Positions 6,354 through 13,971 of a stretch of DNA of 14,574 nucleotides are shown piece by piece (the stretch's first letter is position 1; each line of letters starts with the position of its first letter). The DNA is from Acidobacteriota bacterium (lineage in GTDB: Bacteria > Acidobacteriota > Terriglobia > Terriglobales > Acidobacteriaceae), in NCBI GenBank assembly GCA_021793595.1, contig JAJYSL010000097.1:1-14574 (forward strand), read 5' to 3'. Under the pieces are notes generated by a model. The model had not been told where the DNA came from. It worked only from the letters and a program-made list of their open reading frames with translations, and made no database searches. The position numbers and the translations under genes are program-made.

Positions 6354-7910
6354 TCACAGCTTGGTCGCCAGGGTAGTTCCCACCGGCGATCCAAGCCCGG
6401 TGCATGCATCCCAGCCGACGCCCGCTTTGTATGCGCCATTGCTGCCCCGCGTAATGTCGCGAAACGCCGCGCTTCCCAGCAGCGGATAAATCTGCGGATT
6501 CAAAAATCCCACCGGCTTGCCAAGCTTCTGATTCAACAACGCGATCAGCCCGCCCCACAACGGCGCCACCGCGCTCGTCCCGCCAACTACCTCTGTCTGC
6601 CCGTCCACCTCGATCGAGTAGCCGGTCTCCGGCGCTGCATCTCCCGCAACGTCCGGTACACCGCGTCCGTTGCCCCCGTTGGTTGCCCCCGATACATTCG
6701 CATTCTGTTGCCAGGTGGGCAGCGCAAACACGGTACTGACACCGCCGCCCGTCGCGCCCCCGTTTTGCGCTTCGTCATTCCAAACTACTTCGTGGATCAA
6801 CTTGGTTCCGTTCACTGTAATCTTCGTGCCTCCGCACGCAAGTACGTGCGGACTGGACGCCGGAAAATCCACATGGTTCGCGCCATCGCTCACGCCATCG
6901 GTTGACCCGCTGTCTCCGCACGCCACCGTGATGCTGACTCCAAGCGCCGCCGCCGACTGGCACGCGTCGTCGAGCGCTGTCATTGCCTGCTGCGTCCAAC
7001 TCGATTCCGGCCCTCCCCAACTGATCGAAATCACCGACGGATGATTGGTTGTGTCGTGGATCGCGGTCGTCAACGCATCGATAAATCCCTGGTCCGTGTT
7101 GGGAGTAAAGTACACGGCAATCTTTGCCGCCGGCGCAACGCTGGCCGCCACTTCAATGTCCAGCATCACTTCACTGTCGGCGCCGCTCGGATTGGTTGGC
7201 GAGTTTGTGCCTCCATCCACCGAAACGGCTACAACCTGCGGCGGAGTGATGTTCTGATTCTGGAAATATTGTTGAATGTCCGTCGTCGTGAATCCGCCTC
7301 CCAGTTCCAGAATGCCGATGGTCTCGCCGCTTCCATCCACGTCTGTTGGAAAGCTGTAAATCTCGGCGACCTGCCGCGGCAGAAAGCTTTGCGCGACTGC
7401 CACTGCCGGTCGCAAATCCTTCAGCTTTCGAAGATGCGATTTCGCCTGCGGCCGCGTGTCCAGCCCCAGCACCGCATCCACAATCGAGGCACAATCCCGC
7501 GGCATACTCACGGGCTGTTTGTGAATTCGATAGTGCCGCCCGTCATGTTCCACCTGCTGCAGCTCAACTCCAAAAGCTTGTTGCATCTGTGCGGCCGTGC
7601 CTGTCAGCACCAGGGTGCGCCGATCCAGGCTCGATGCATTCTCATCCACGGACAAGCCATGTTGCTCCGCAAACTGGCGCAGCAGATCGAATGCCTCCGG
7701 ACTCGCGGCATACTTATTGGCGAATTCTGTTCGCGACAACTGTCGACCCTGCAGGTCGGCGAGATCGAGCGGCTGCTTGCGCTTGACGATCATCGACACG
7801 CGCACCGCTTCATCCGGCGGCATCGCGCCCACCACGCGCGCGGCGGCAGGAAGTTTGCGATCAGTAAAGGGAAGCGAAACGCGCGGCGAAGAAGAGGAAT
7901 AGGGCTGCAT
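6354..7910 (-). CDS. S53 peptidase (sedolisin/pro-kumamolisin type)
   Basis: This 518-residue serine-carboxyl peptidase is of the kind that cleaves proteins at acidic pH. The N-terminal ~170 residues match the pro-kumamolisin activation domain (for example LSRTEFANKYAAS and VLTGTAAQMQQAFGVEL). The catalytic domain starts near LPRQVAEIYSFP (178-189). It has Glu247 and Asp251 in SEVMLD, Asp333 in ACGDSGSTDG and nucleophile Ser446 in GGTSAVAPLW, plus a C-terminal calcium site (Asp485, Ile486, Gly497, Gly499, Asp501) with the family's spacing. GGAGG lies 10 bases before the ATG. No typical signal peptide is visible; the N terminus is polar (MQPYSSSSPR). Some family members also lack one, so export is uncertain. 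It converges on the metallo-hydrolase gene and diverges from the next gene. Confidence 0.94.
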   Translation of the reverse strand: MQPYSSSSPRVSLPFTDRKLPAAARVVGAMPPDEAVRVSMIVKRKQPLDLADLQGRQLSRTEFANKYAASPEAFDLLRQFAEQHGLSVDENASSLDRRTLVLTGTAAQMQQAFGVELQQVEHDGRHYRIHKQPVSMPRDCASIVDAVLGLDTRPQAKSHLRKLKDLRPAVAVAQSFLPRQVAEIYSFPTDVDGSGETIGILELGGGFTTTDIQQYFQNQNITPPQVVAVSVDGGTNSPTNPSGADSEVMLDIEVAASVAPAAKIAVYFTPNTDQGFIDALTTAIHDTTNHPSVISISWGGPESSWTQQAMTALDDACQSAAALGVSITVACGDSGSTDGVSDGANHVDFPASSPHVLACGGTKITVNGTKLIHEVVWNDEAQNGGATGGGVSTVFALPTWQQNANVSGATNGGNGRGVPDVAGDAAPETGYSIEVDGQTEVVGGTSAVAPLWGGLIALLNQKLGKPVGFLNPQIYPLLGSAAFRDITRGSNGAYKAGVGWDACTGLGSPVGTTLATKL

Positions 7911-8049
7911 CGGGGGATTGCCTCCAGTCTTAATTCTTATTTGAATAGAGATGCAATTCTCGTGCGATAGGGTTGATGGCTAGTTAGGATCCAAAGGAGA
8001 TAATTTCCTGCAATGGCCGTAGTTCTTTGTATCTTCTCCTCGTGGCGAG

Positions 8050-8058
8050 TGCTAGACT
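8050..8058 (+). promoter_or_regulatory. Possible extended -10 box
   Basis: TGCTAGACT matches an extended -10 pattern (TGn followed by a 4/6 match to TATAAT). It would start transcription about 35 bases before the ATG at 8100. No strong -35 box is seen, which is tolerable for an extended -10. Confidence 0.3.
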
Positions 8059-8099
8059 TGGGCGACTTTCAGCCCAATTGATTCAAGGAAGCGAAAACA

Positions 8100-8860
8100 A
8101 TGAAGACTCGTGTTCTTTTTGTAGTTCTCTCTCTATGCCTTGGTATCGCCTCTGCTCAGCAGTTTACGAATACCAACGATTCCGTCATCAAGATGGTGAA
8201 GGCGGGGATGAGCGACAGCATTGTGATCTCTACGATCAACTCACAGCCGGCGCATTTCTCACTGGCCGCCAACGACCTGATTGCGCTGAAACAAGCCGGC
8301 GTCTCCGATGCCATCATGGCCGCCATGATTGCGAAGAGCAATCCTGTGGCAGCAGCGGCAACTCCACCTGCAGGAACCTATCCCACTGATATTGGCGTCT
8401 ATTACGTGCAGAAGGGCGTTGACACTGAACTTCAGCCGGAAGTGGTCAACACCAAGACCGGCGGATTTCTGAAATCTCTGGCAACCGATGGAATCGTCAA
8501 AGGGATATCAACGGCAACATTAAAGGAGAGCACAGTCCGAATACTGTCACGTCACCGCCGGAATTCTTGATTATTGCCCGGGACGGCGACGACCCAATTG
8601 AATATCAACTGCTTCACCTCCACGCCAAATCGAAATATCGCGAATTTCGGTCCATCACGGGTGGCGTATTCCACGCTTCAACAGGAGCCTCTCGTGATGC
8701 AGTCGAGTTCAAAAGCGAGAAGGTGGCCCCGCTAACTTACAAGATCACTCTGACTGCCCCATTAGCACCGGGCGAATACGGCTTCTTGCCCCCCGGAGCT
8801 TTCACATCGCGCAATCTTGCCTCCAGCGGAAAGATGTATACCTTCACCTTGGTTGAGTAG
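8100..8860 (+). pseudogene. Small secreted protein gene with a one-base frameshift
   Basis: The first frame (8100-8570) starts with a signal peptide (MKTRVLFVVLSLCLGIASAQ) after AAGGAA at 8085-8090. It continues with two similar short helical segments containing VIKMVKAGMSD and LIALKQAGVSD. At the GGG of 8502-8504 the sense reading passes to the -1 frame, which runs without interruption to 8860 and reads DINGNIKGEH, then EFLIIARDGD, GGVFHAS and PGEYGFLPPGAF. Restoring one base, most simply a fourth G, gives one 253-residue protein. From memory this is a type of secreted, uncharacterised protein common in Acidobacteria. The unrepaired first frame ends in an implausible tail (RILSRHRRNS). The break could be a real mutation, a sequencing error in a G run, or frameshifting. 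Function is unknown. Confidence 0.75.
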
Positions 8861-8978
8861 GTGAGGGCGGGTGTCCATCCTTCGCGCCTCATTCCAGCCA
8901 ATTCTGAAACGGATTGAAGTGCGAAGGGTGGAAACTTCGAATCTTGAGAGCGAGACGCGCTGCCGAATGCAAGGACTG

Positions 8979-9021
8979 GATATTTTCATCCCAGCCGTGC
9001 TCAAACAGCACGCAAAATATC
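8979..9021. other. Two-part palindrome between convergent genes
   Basis: Inner arms CGTGCT (8996-9001) and AGCACG (9007-9012) close on CAAAC. Outer arms GATATTTT (8979-8986) and AAAATATC (9014-9021) also pair exactly, with 9 unpaired bases on the left and 1 on the right. It sits just beyond the carboxyltransferase stop. It may help end transcription, but no T-run follows the stem on either strand. The rest of 8861-9047 shows no gene. Confidence 0.35.
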
Positions 9022-9047
9022 GGCAATCTTGACGATCTACCTCATCT

Positions 9048-10658
9048 CTACAGCGGGATGTTGCCGTGTTTTTTCGGAGGATTTTTCTCGCGCTTCGTAT
9101 CCAGCATTTCCAGCGCACGAATCAGGCGCAAACGCGTTTCGCTGGGACGAATCACCGCATCCACATACCCGCGCTCCGCGGCAATATATGGATTGGCGAA
9201 TCGCTCGCGAAACTCGTGCACTTTCTCCTGACGCGTATCGGCAAGAATCTTCGACTTATCTTTTTCTGTGAAGGCGCGGCCAGAGGGCCACACCGCCTGC
9301 GCCTGCCGAACGCTTTCTTCCATCTCCCGCCGATACACAACGTTGACTGCGGCATCCGCACCCATCACGGCAATCTCCGCCGTCGGCCACGCCAGGTTCA
9401 GATCGGTCCGCAGATGCTTGGAGCTCATCACGCAATAGGCGCCGCCATAGGCTTTGCGCATGATCACGGTCAGCTTGGGAACCGTCGCCTCGGCATACGC
9501 ATACAGCAGTTTCGCTCCATGGCGAATGATGCCGCCATGCTCCTGCTGCGTCCCAGGCAGGAAGCCGGGAACATCTTCCAGCGTAATCAGCGGAATGTTG
9601 AATGCATCGCAGAAACGCACGAACCGCGCCGCCTTATCGCTGGCGTTAATGTCGAGAACACCCGCCAGAACCGAGGGCTGATTGGCCACAATCCCGACTG
9701 CACGACCGTTCATCCGCGCAAATCCGACGACTATATTCCTCGCATAGCGCTCGTGAATCTCAAAGAAATATCCCTCGTCGACGATGTGCTGGATGGCGAG
9801 CTTTGCGTCATACGCCTGGGTCGGCTGGTCCGGAATCAGCGTGTCGAGCTCCGCATCCGCGCGATCGATGGGATCGTTCGTGGGCTTGCGAGGCGGATCT
9901 TCCAGATTGTTCTGCGGCAGAAACGTCAGCAGCTCGCGAATCATCGCCAGGCATTCCGCGTCGTCCTGCGCCATCCTGTGGGCAACGCCGGATTTCTCGT
10001 TATGCGTGGTCGCGCCGCCCAGCGCATCCTTTGTCACTTCTTCATGCGTGACAGTCTTTATCACGTCCGGGCCGGTCACAAACATGTAGGAGGTTTGATC
10101 GACCATCAGGGTAAAGTCCGTGATGGCGGGAGAATACACGGCGCCGCCTGCGCATGGCCCCATGATGGCGGAAATCTGCGGCACCACCCCGGAGGCTTGC
10201 ACGTTGCGCAGAAAAATGTCCGCATAACCGGCCAGCGAGACGACGCCTTCCTGGATGCGCGCACCCCCGGAATCGTTGAGCCCGACGATCGGCGCTCCCA
10301 CGCGCATCGCCATTTCCATCACCTTGACGATTTTTGCGGCGTTCGTTTCGGAGAGTGATCCGCCGAAGACGGTAAAGTCCTGCGCGAAAACAAACACGAT
10401 CCGCCCGTGGATGCGGCCATGCCCGGTGATAAAGCCGTCGCCCGGAATTTTCTGCTCATCCATGCCAAAGTCGGTGCAGCGGTGCGTGACCAGACGGTCC
10501 ATCTCCTCAAACGTTCCCTGGTCCAGCAGCAGTTCGATGCGTTCCCGAGCCGCAAGCTTGCCCTCGCGATGTTGACGCTCGCGTCGAGCCGCGCCTCCGC
10601 CCGCTTCGGCCAAGGCATTGCGGCGTTCCAGTTCCTCAAGTTTCGCTTGTACGGTCAC
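9048..10658 (-). CDS. pccB: Acyl-CoA carboxylase carboxyltransferase (beta) subunit, propionyl-CoA carboxylase-like
   Basis: This 536-residue cytoplasmic subunit transfers carboxyl from biotin to an acyl-CoA, typically propionyl-CoA to methylmalonyl-CoA. Family signatures are the [12 protein letters not shown] start region, GGARIQEGV (131-139) and [12 protein letters not shown] (167-178) forming one oxyanion site, and [25 protein letters not shown] with RKAYGGAYC in the C-terminal half. The C terminus, KKHGNIPL, is typical of PCC beta chains. The frame is open to a GTG at 10700, but the GTG at 10658 is chosen because homologous chains start with [15 protein letters not shown]. It has no ribosome site and lies exactly at the expected transcript start of a TATAAT box. 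Position 409 is Cys where PCC normally has Asp and ACC Ile, so the acyl preference is uncertain. The biotin carboxylase/carrier subunit is not in the window. Confidence 0.94.
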   Translation of the reverse strand: MTVQAKLEELERRNALAEAGGGAARRERQHREGKLAARERIELLLDQGTFEEMDRLVTHRCTDFGMDEQKIPGDGFITGHGRIHGRIVFVFAQDFTVFGGSLSETNAAKIVKVMEMAMRVGAPIVGLNDSGGARIQEGVVSLAGYADIFLRNVQASGVVPQISAIMGPCAGGAVYSPAITDFTLMVDQTSYMFVTGPDVIKTVTHEEVTKDALGGATTHNEKSGVAHRMAQDDAECLAMIRELLTFLPQNNLEDPPRKPTNDPIDRADAELDTLIPDQPTQAYDAKLAIQHIVDEGYFFEIHERYARNIVVGFARMNGRAVGIVANQPSVLAGVLDINASDKAARFVRFCDAFNIPLITLEDVPGFLPGTQQEHGGIIRHGAKLLYAYAEATVPKLTVIMRKAYGGAYCVMSSKHLRTDLNLAWPTAEIAVMGADAAVNVVYRREMEESVRQAQAVWPSGRAFTEKDKSKILADTRQEKVHEFRERFANPYIAAERGYVDAVIRPSETRLRLIRALEMLDTKREKNPPKKHGNIPL

Positions 10659-10664
10659 GACTGG

Positions 10665-10670
10665 ATTATA
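10665..10670 (-). promoter_or_regulatory. Perfect -10 box for a leaderless carboxyltransferase transcript
   Basis: TATAAT is read on the minus strand from 10670 to 10665. Six bases separate it from the GTG at 10658, so the standard start point (+1) falls on the G of the start codon. The -35 region is weak. Known promoter geometry supports the placement; transcription itself is inferred. Confidence 0.45.
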
Positions 10671-10805
10671 GAGAGATTGGCACGACGGAACACGCGCCAC
10701 CAGAAAGAGGTGGACGAAATCGGAGGCTGACAGGGATCAGGCGAGGGTAATATACGGCAGACACAACTGCTTGTCAGAAGCCACAGCACCCAGCAAGGGC
10801 CCCGA

Positions 10806-10991
10806 CTACATCACGTGGCGACGAAACAAGCAATCTTCTTTTCTGGACGGGCATATCCAGCTGGCCACAGCACACCCCAGCAGGATCAGCGCACTCGCCC
10901 CGCCCATCACTACCGGCAACGCCGGTTCGAGGTGTTGCCATCCTTCGTGAAACGTTGCCAAGTTTGCCCATGCCATAGCATTGCACCCCAT
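10806..10991 (-). CDS. Possible small one-helix membrane protein
   Basis: This 61-residue frame has one strong hydrophobic stretch (ALPVVMGGASALILLGCAVA, about residues 24-43) followed by a charged tail (SRKEDCLFRRH), the pattern of a single-pass membrane protein with its C terminus inside. A candidate promoter lies about 27 bases upstream on the same strand. There is no clear Shine-Dalgarno before ATG 10991; a second ATG five codons on is an alternative start. I do not recognise the protein. It is the only plausible gene in the 10659-11161 gap, and it diverges from the Y-family polymerase. Codon use is unremarkable and chance cannot be excluded. Confidence 0.35.
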   Translation of the reverse strand: MGCNAMAWANLATFHEGWQHLEPALPVVMGGASALILLGCAVASWICPSRKEDCLFRRHVM

Positions 10992-11024
10992 AGCGAAGTT
11001 GATGCCTATGTCTCGATAGATTCC

Positions 11025-11055
11025 ATTTTACGAACTTAGGTTGACTTTGCATCAA
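11025..11055 (-). promoter_or_regulatory. Possible promoter of the small membrane ORF
   Basis: On the minus strand, TTGATG (11055-11050) and TAAAAT (11030-11025) match -35 (4/6) and -10 (5/6) boxes with a 19-bp spacer, slightly long. The start point would be near 11018. The LexA-like palindrome lies inside the spacer, a position suited to repression. Confidence 0.3.
11031..11044. promoter_or_regulatory. LexA-box-like palindrome
   Basis: CGAAC-TTAG-GTTGA matches 8 of the 10 defined bases of the Gram-positive-type SOS box (CGAAC-N4-GTTCG). It overlaps a TTGACT (11041-11046) on the plus strand, upstream of a Y-family DNA polymerase, a gene class often controlled by LexA. Whether this organism's LexA uses this motif is not known from the sequence. 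Confidence 0.3.
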
Positions 11056-11161
11056 AAAAATGAATCCAAAGCTAATTTTGTGCAAAACAGGGAGACATTC
11101 TTTGCAATGCAACGGATGAATTGCGCTCCGGCATATCGCAAGCGCACAATAAGGCGAAAGA

Positions 11162-12496
11162 GTGGCGAACTCTATGGCACCCTCGGATGGAAACCCAATG
11201 GGATCGGCGATGCCAATGTCCGGGCCACCACGTGTACGCTGGCTGTTTCTCGACCTGAACTCCTACTTCGCCTCCGTCGAACAGGAAATGCAGCCAGACC
11301 TGCGCAATCGACCCGTAGCAGTGGTGCCTCTGATGGCCGACACGACCTGTTGCATTGCTGCCAGTTATGAAGCCAAAGCCTTCGGCGTGAAAACCGGTAC
11401 GCCGGTGGGCGAAGCCAAGCGCCTGTGTCCGGAGCTGGTTCTGATCGAGGCACGCCACCAGCTCTATGTGAACTACCATCGCCGCGTCGTCGAGGCAGTC
11501 GAAAGCTGCGTGCCGGTGTCCTCGGTTAGATCCATCGATGAAATGGCGTGTGAGTTAATCGGTCGTGAACAGCCGCTGTTGGCCGCCATGGATCTCGCGC
11601 GACGGATCAAATCTTCAATTCGCGAACAGGTCGGAAGCACCCTCTGCTGTTCAATTGGCCTGGCGCCGAATCGTTATCTAGCCAAGATTGCCTCCGACAT
11701 GGAAAAGCCCGACGGCCTGATCGCGTTGACGCACGACCTGCTGCCGCAGGCGTTGCTGCGCCTGAAACTGCGCGACTTGGTCGGCATTGGTGGCCGCATG
11801 GAGCGGCGCCTGAACACGCGCGGCGTGAAAACCATGGACGATTTGCTCGCCTTGAACGCGGAGCAACTAGGGCAGGCATGGGGTGGCGTGCAGGGCGAAC
11901 GCCTCTGGCACTGGCTGCGGGGAGAAGACTTCCACGATGCCGACTTGGAGCACCCCAAATCCATTGGGCACGAACATGTCCTGGGGCCGGAGTTGCGCAA
12001 CCTGGAAGGCACCTATGCCACCGCGCATAAGCTGTTGCACAAGGCCGCGATGCGTTTGCGCATGCAGAAATTATGGGCCGCAGGAATGTCCCTTTCGCTG
12101 CGATTTACAGTGCCGAAAGATGCAGCCACCGGCAAGCATGGCTCTGGCATTCCGCAACAGACCTGGACCGAGCAACTGCGGCTGGTCGAGTGCCAGGACT
12201 CGCAGACGCTGATCGAAGGGCTGCGAAAATTATGGTCGATGCGCCCCGTCGGCCCGCTCTATGAAAAGCCTTTTCTAGTGAGCGTCACGTTGATCCATCT
12301 GGTGCCGGACGAGCTGCACACCCTTAGCCTGTTCAGCAGGCTCGACCGCGAAGCCAGCCGCGATCAACTGGCCGCGACCATGGACCATCTGAATCAGAAA
12401 TACGGGCCGGAAACGCTCTACTTCGCCAGCATGCATTTGGCGAAGGCCGCCGCCCCAACGCGCATCGCCTTCCACACCATTCCGGACTTGTTTTAG
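11162..12496 (+). CDS. Y-family DNA polymerase (DinB-related translesion polymerase)
   Basis: This 444-residue error-prone polymerase copies past damaged template bases. The palm motifs are visible: metal ligand Asp31 in FLDLNSYFASVEQ, the steric-gate Phe36 that excludes ribonucleotides, and SIDE with Asp126 and Glu127. CSIGLAPNRYLAKIASDMEKPDG (about 162-184) and the helix-hairpin-helix-like LVGIGGRMERRL follow. The LNSYF variant marks a subgroup distinct from classical Pol IV. The protein ends in IPDLF, which resembles a sliding-clamp-binding motif (inference). Two starts are possible: GTG 11162, with AAGG upstream, or ATG 11174, with GAAAGAG upstream; catalytic residues are unaffected. No ImuA/ImuC-type partners lie in the window. 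A LexA-like site lies about 120 bases upstream. It converges on the lipoprotein gene with only 9 bp between stops. Confidence 0.92.
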   Translation: MANSMAPSDGNPMGSAMPMSGPPRVRWLFLDLNSYFASVEQEMQPDLRNRPVAVVPLMADTTCCIAASYEAKAFGVKTGTPVGEAKRLCPELVLIEARHQLYVNYHRRVVEAVESCVPVSSVRSIDEMACELIGREQPLLAAMDLARRIKSSIREQVGSTLCCSIGLAPNRYLAKIASDMEKPDGLIALTHDLLPQALLRLKLRDLVGIGGRMERRLNTRGVKTMDDLLALNAEQLGQAWGGVQGERLWHWLRGEDFHDADLEHPKSIGHEHVLGPELRNLEGTYATAHKLLHKAAMRLRMQKLWAAGMSLSLRFTVPKDAATGKHGSGIPQQTWTEQLRLVECQDSQTLIEGLRKLWSMRPVGPLYEKPFLVSVTLIHLVPDELHTLSLFSRLDREASRDQLAATMDHLNQKYGPETLYFASMHLAKAAAPTRIAFHTIPDLF

Positions 12497-12505
12497 AGCA
12501 GACTG

Positions 12506-13765
12506 TCAGTTTGGCCCGCGATTGTCCGGCTGACGCTGCGGCGCGGGTCGAGACTTTGGACGAGCTTGTGGAACTGGTCGCGTCTCAGGTCTTGGCTGCG
12601 GCGTCGCTCGCCATTCAGGACGGCCCTGCTGCGCACTCCGGTTTTGCTGCTGCATCGGACGAGTCTGCATCGGCCTGTTGCTCTGCACCGCTCCGGGGCG
12701 ATTCGTATTCGGAGCCGGTCGGGCCGCAGTGCCCGGACGCCCGCCGGTGGTGGGACGCGTTCCGGGTGCGGGCCGTGCACGATTTGCCGGACGAAAATCC
12801 TGCGGTCGTGCCGCGGGAGCCTTACGACCGCCATTGACGGGTCGCGTGTACGCCGCCTCGGCGGGCCTTCCACGATTCTCCTTGGCAAACTGCGCCCGCT
12901 TTGCCTGTGCCTGGCGAACCAATTGACGTTGTGCCGGTATGGCGCCGAAGCGGCGCGCGCGGGCTGCATTCAGTTGGAATTGATTCGGACGAACATTCAG
13001 CCCGCCACGTCCGCCGTTGTAGCTGACCCGAGAGCGGTTGTTATAGCGGAAATTGCGCGTATACACGTTGCGGACCACGTTGACGTTGACGCGCGTAACG
13101 GAACGATTGTAATAAAAAGCGCCGCGGTTCCAGTAACCGCCCTGATAGCCCATGCCAAAGTAGCCGAACCCATAGTTGATGCCGCCATAGAAGCCGACGT
13201 ATGGGCCCCAGTAGCCCCCGTACCAGAGATAACGGCCACCCCAGAATCCCCAATAGCCCGGGGTCCACAACGCACCGATATAGGGAGCAAGCACCCAGGC
13301 TCCTGGCACCCAGTAGTAGCCCATTGGCGACCAATACCAATATCCCGGCGTCCAGATGTAGTTATACCCCGGGCAGTAAGGTTGCTCGTACTCCGGTATC
13401 GCCGGCGGCGGCTCGGGAGCATAGACCTGCTGCTGATCCTCGCTGTCGTCGTTGCCCTGGGCGTACGGAGTTTGATTGTATCCACCTTGTTCGTAGCCAG
13501 CCTGCCCCGGCGGGGGCGGGGGCGGAGGCGGCGCATTCTGGCTGTACTGCTGCAGCGCCGCTGTGGGCACGGCGGCGTTGTCATAGGCCCATGCGGGGCC
13601 GTTGACCGGTGCGCTGGTGGCATCAACAGCGCGGCCTGGATCGTTCTGGCTGGCGGAGGCCTGGGTGGTTGCGGCTGGGCTCGGTTTCCCATAGCAAGCC
13701 GCCACGCCGAAGAGAAGGACGACGGAAAGCATTGCGCTGAAAGCAGGCTTCTTGTGGGTCGTCAT
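12506..13765 (-). CDS. WxxGxW-repeat lipoprotein with Pro/Arg-rich tail
   Basis: This 419-residue predicted lipoprotein has a signal sequence ending in the lipobox VAAC, with Cys24 the likely lipidated residue. Regions in order: a low-complexity linker with eight consecutive prolines (79-86), a Tyr/Trp/Gly-rich block (about 130-220) with repeated WTPGYW, WVPGAW and WTPGYW units typical of the YXWGXW repeat family, and an Arg/Pro/Gln-rich tail to the end. The family is widespread in envelope proteins, and its function is unknown. The frame extends to 13813, but ATG 13765 is chosen because it starts the signal sequence and has GGAGA 6 bases upstream. It diverges from the GH3 gene across about 206 bp. 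The very basic tail might bind anionic envelope polymers, but that is speculation. Confidence 0.87.
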   Translation of the reverse strand: MTTHKKPAFSAMLSVVLLFGVAACYGKPSPAATTQASASQNDPGRAVDATSAPVNGPAWAYDNAAVPTAALQQYSQNAPPPPPPPPGQAGYEQGGYNQTPYAQGNDDSEDQQQVYAPEPPPAIPEYEQPYCPGYNYIWTPGYWYWSPMGYYWVPGAWVLAPYIGALWTPGYWGFWGGRYLWYGGYWGPYVGFYGGINYGFGYFGMGYQGGYWNRGAFYYNRSVTRVNVNVVRNVYTRNFRYNNRSRVSYNGGRGGLNVRPNQFQLNAARARRFGAIPAQRQLVRQAQAKRAQFAKENRGRPAEAAYTRPVNGGRKAPAARPQDFRPANRARPAPGTRPTTGGRPGTAARPAPNTNRPGAVQSNRPMQTRPMQQQNRSAQQGRPEWRATPQPRPETRPVPQARPKSRPAPQRQPDNRGPN

Positions 13766-13916
13766 ACGATATCTCCGCAAACTAAGATGCGGAATTTGTC
13801 CTGCCGACCACATTTATTTCTGCACGTTTCGCACTGCAGGCTGGGCGCTTCCACGAGAGTCATGCGATTCACATTCATGAAGCCGGAATTTGTCATGCCG
13901 ATCGATGCACAGTAAA

Positions 13917-13945
13917 TTGATAGACGCCTATTCAGTAACGATTTT
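13917..13945 (+). promoter_or_regulatory. Weak candidate promoter for the GH3 gene
   Basis: TTGATA (13917-13922) and GATTTT (13940-13945) are separated by 17 bp. The first is a good -35 match, the second a poor -10. A transcript would start about 20 bases before the ATG at 13972, just upstream of the AAGGAG ribosome site at 13959-13964. Confidence 0.25.
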
Positions 13946-13971
13946 CTCGACGTGAAAGAAGGAGAAAGATT

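Noticed and set aside
7041..7970. Plus-strand frame of 309 codons opposite the S53 peptidase
   Set aside because: The S53 catalytic motifs on the minus strand are complete, and the opposite frame has no domain features.
8498..8504. Programmed -1 frameshift site at C AAA GGG
   Set aside because: It does not fit the canonical X XXY YYZ slippery heptamer, and no clear downstream stem was found. A single-base deletion is simpler.
9066..10358. Plus-strand frame of 430 codons opposite the carboxyltransferase
   Set aside because: It mirrors a highly conserved carboxyltransferase reading frame, and its peptide is rich in His, Arg and Ile without recognisable motifs.
10912..10926. Hairpin ACCGGC-AAC-GCCGGT
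   Set aside because: It is short, lies inside the possible small ORF and is followed by no T-run on either strand, so it is not reported as a terminator.
12566..13915. Plus-strand frame of 449 codons opposite the lipoprotein
   Set aside because: The minus strand has a lipobox, WxxGxW repeats and a ribosome site. The opposite peptide is a low-complexity mirror.
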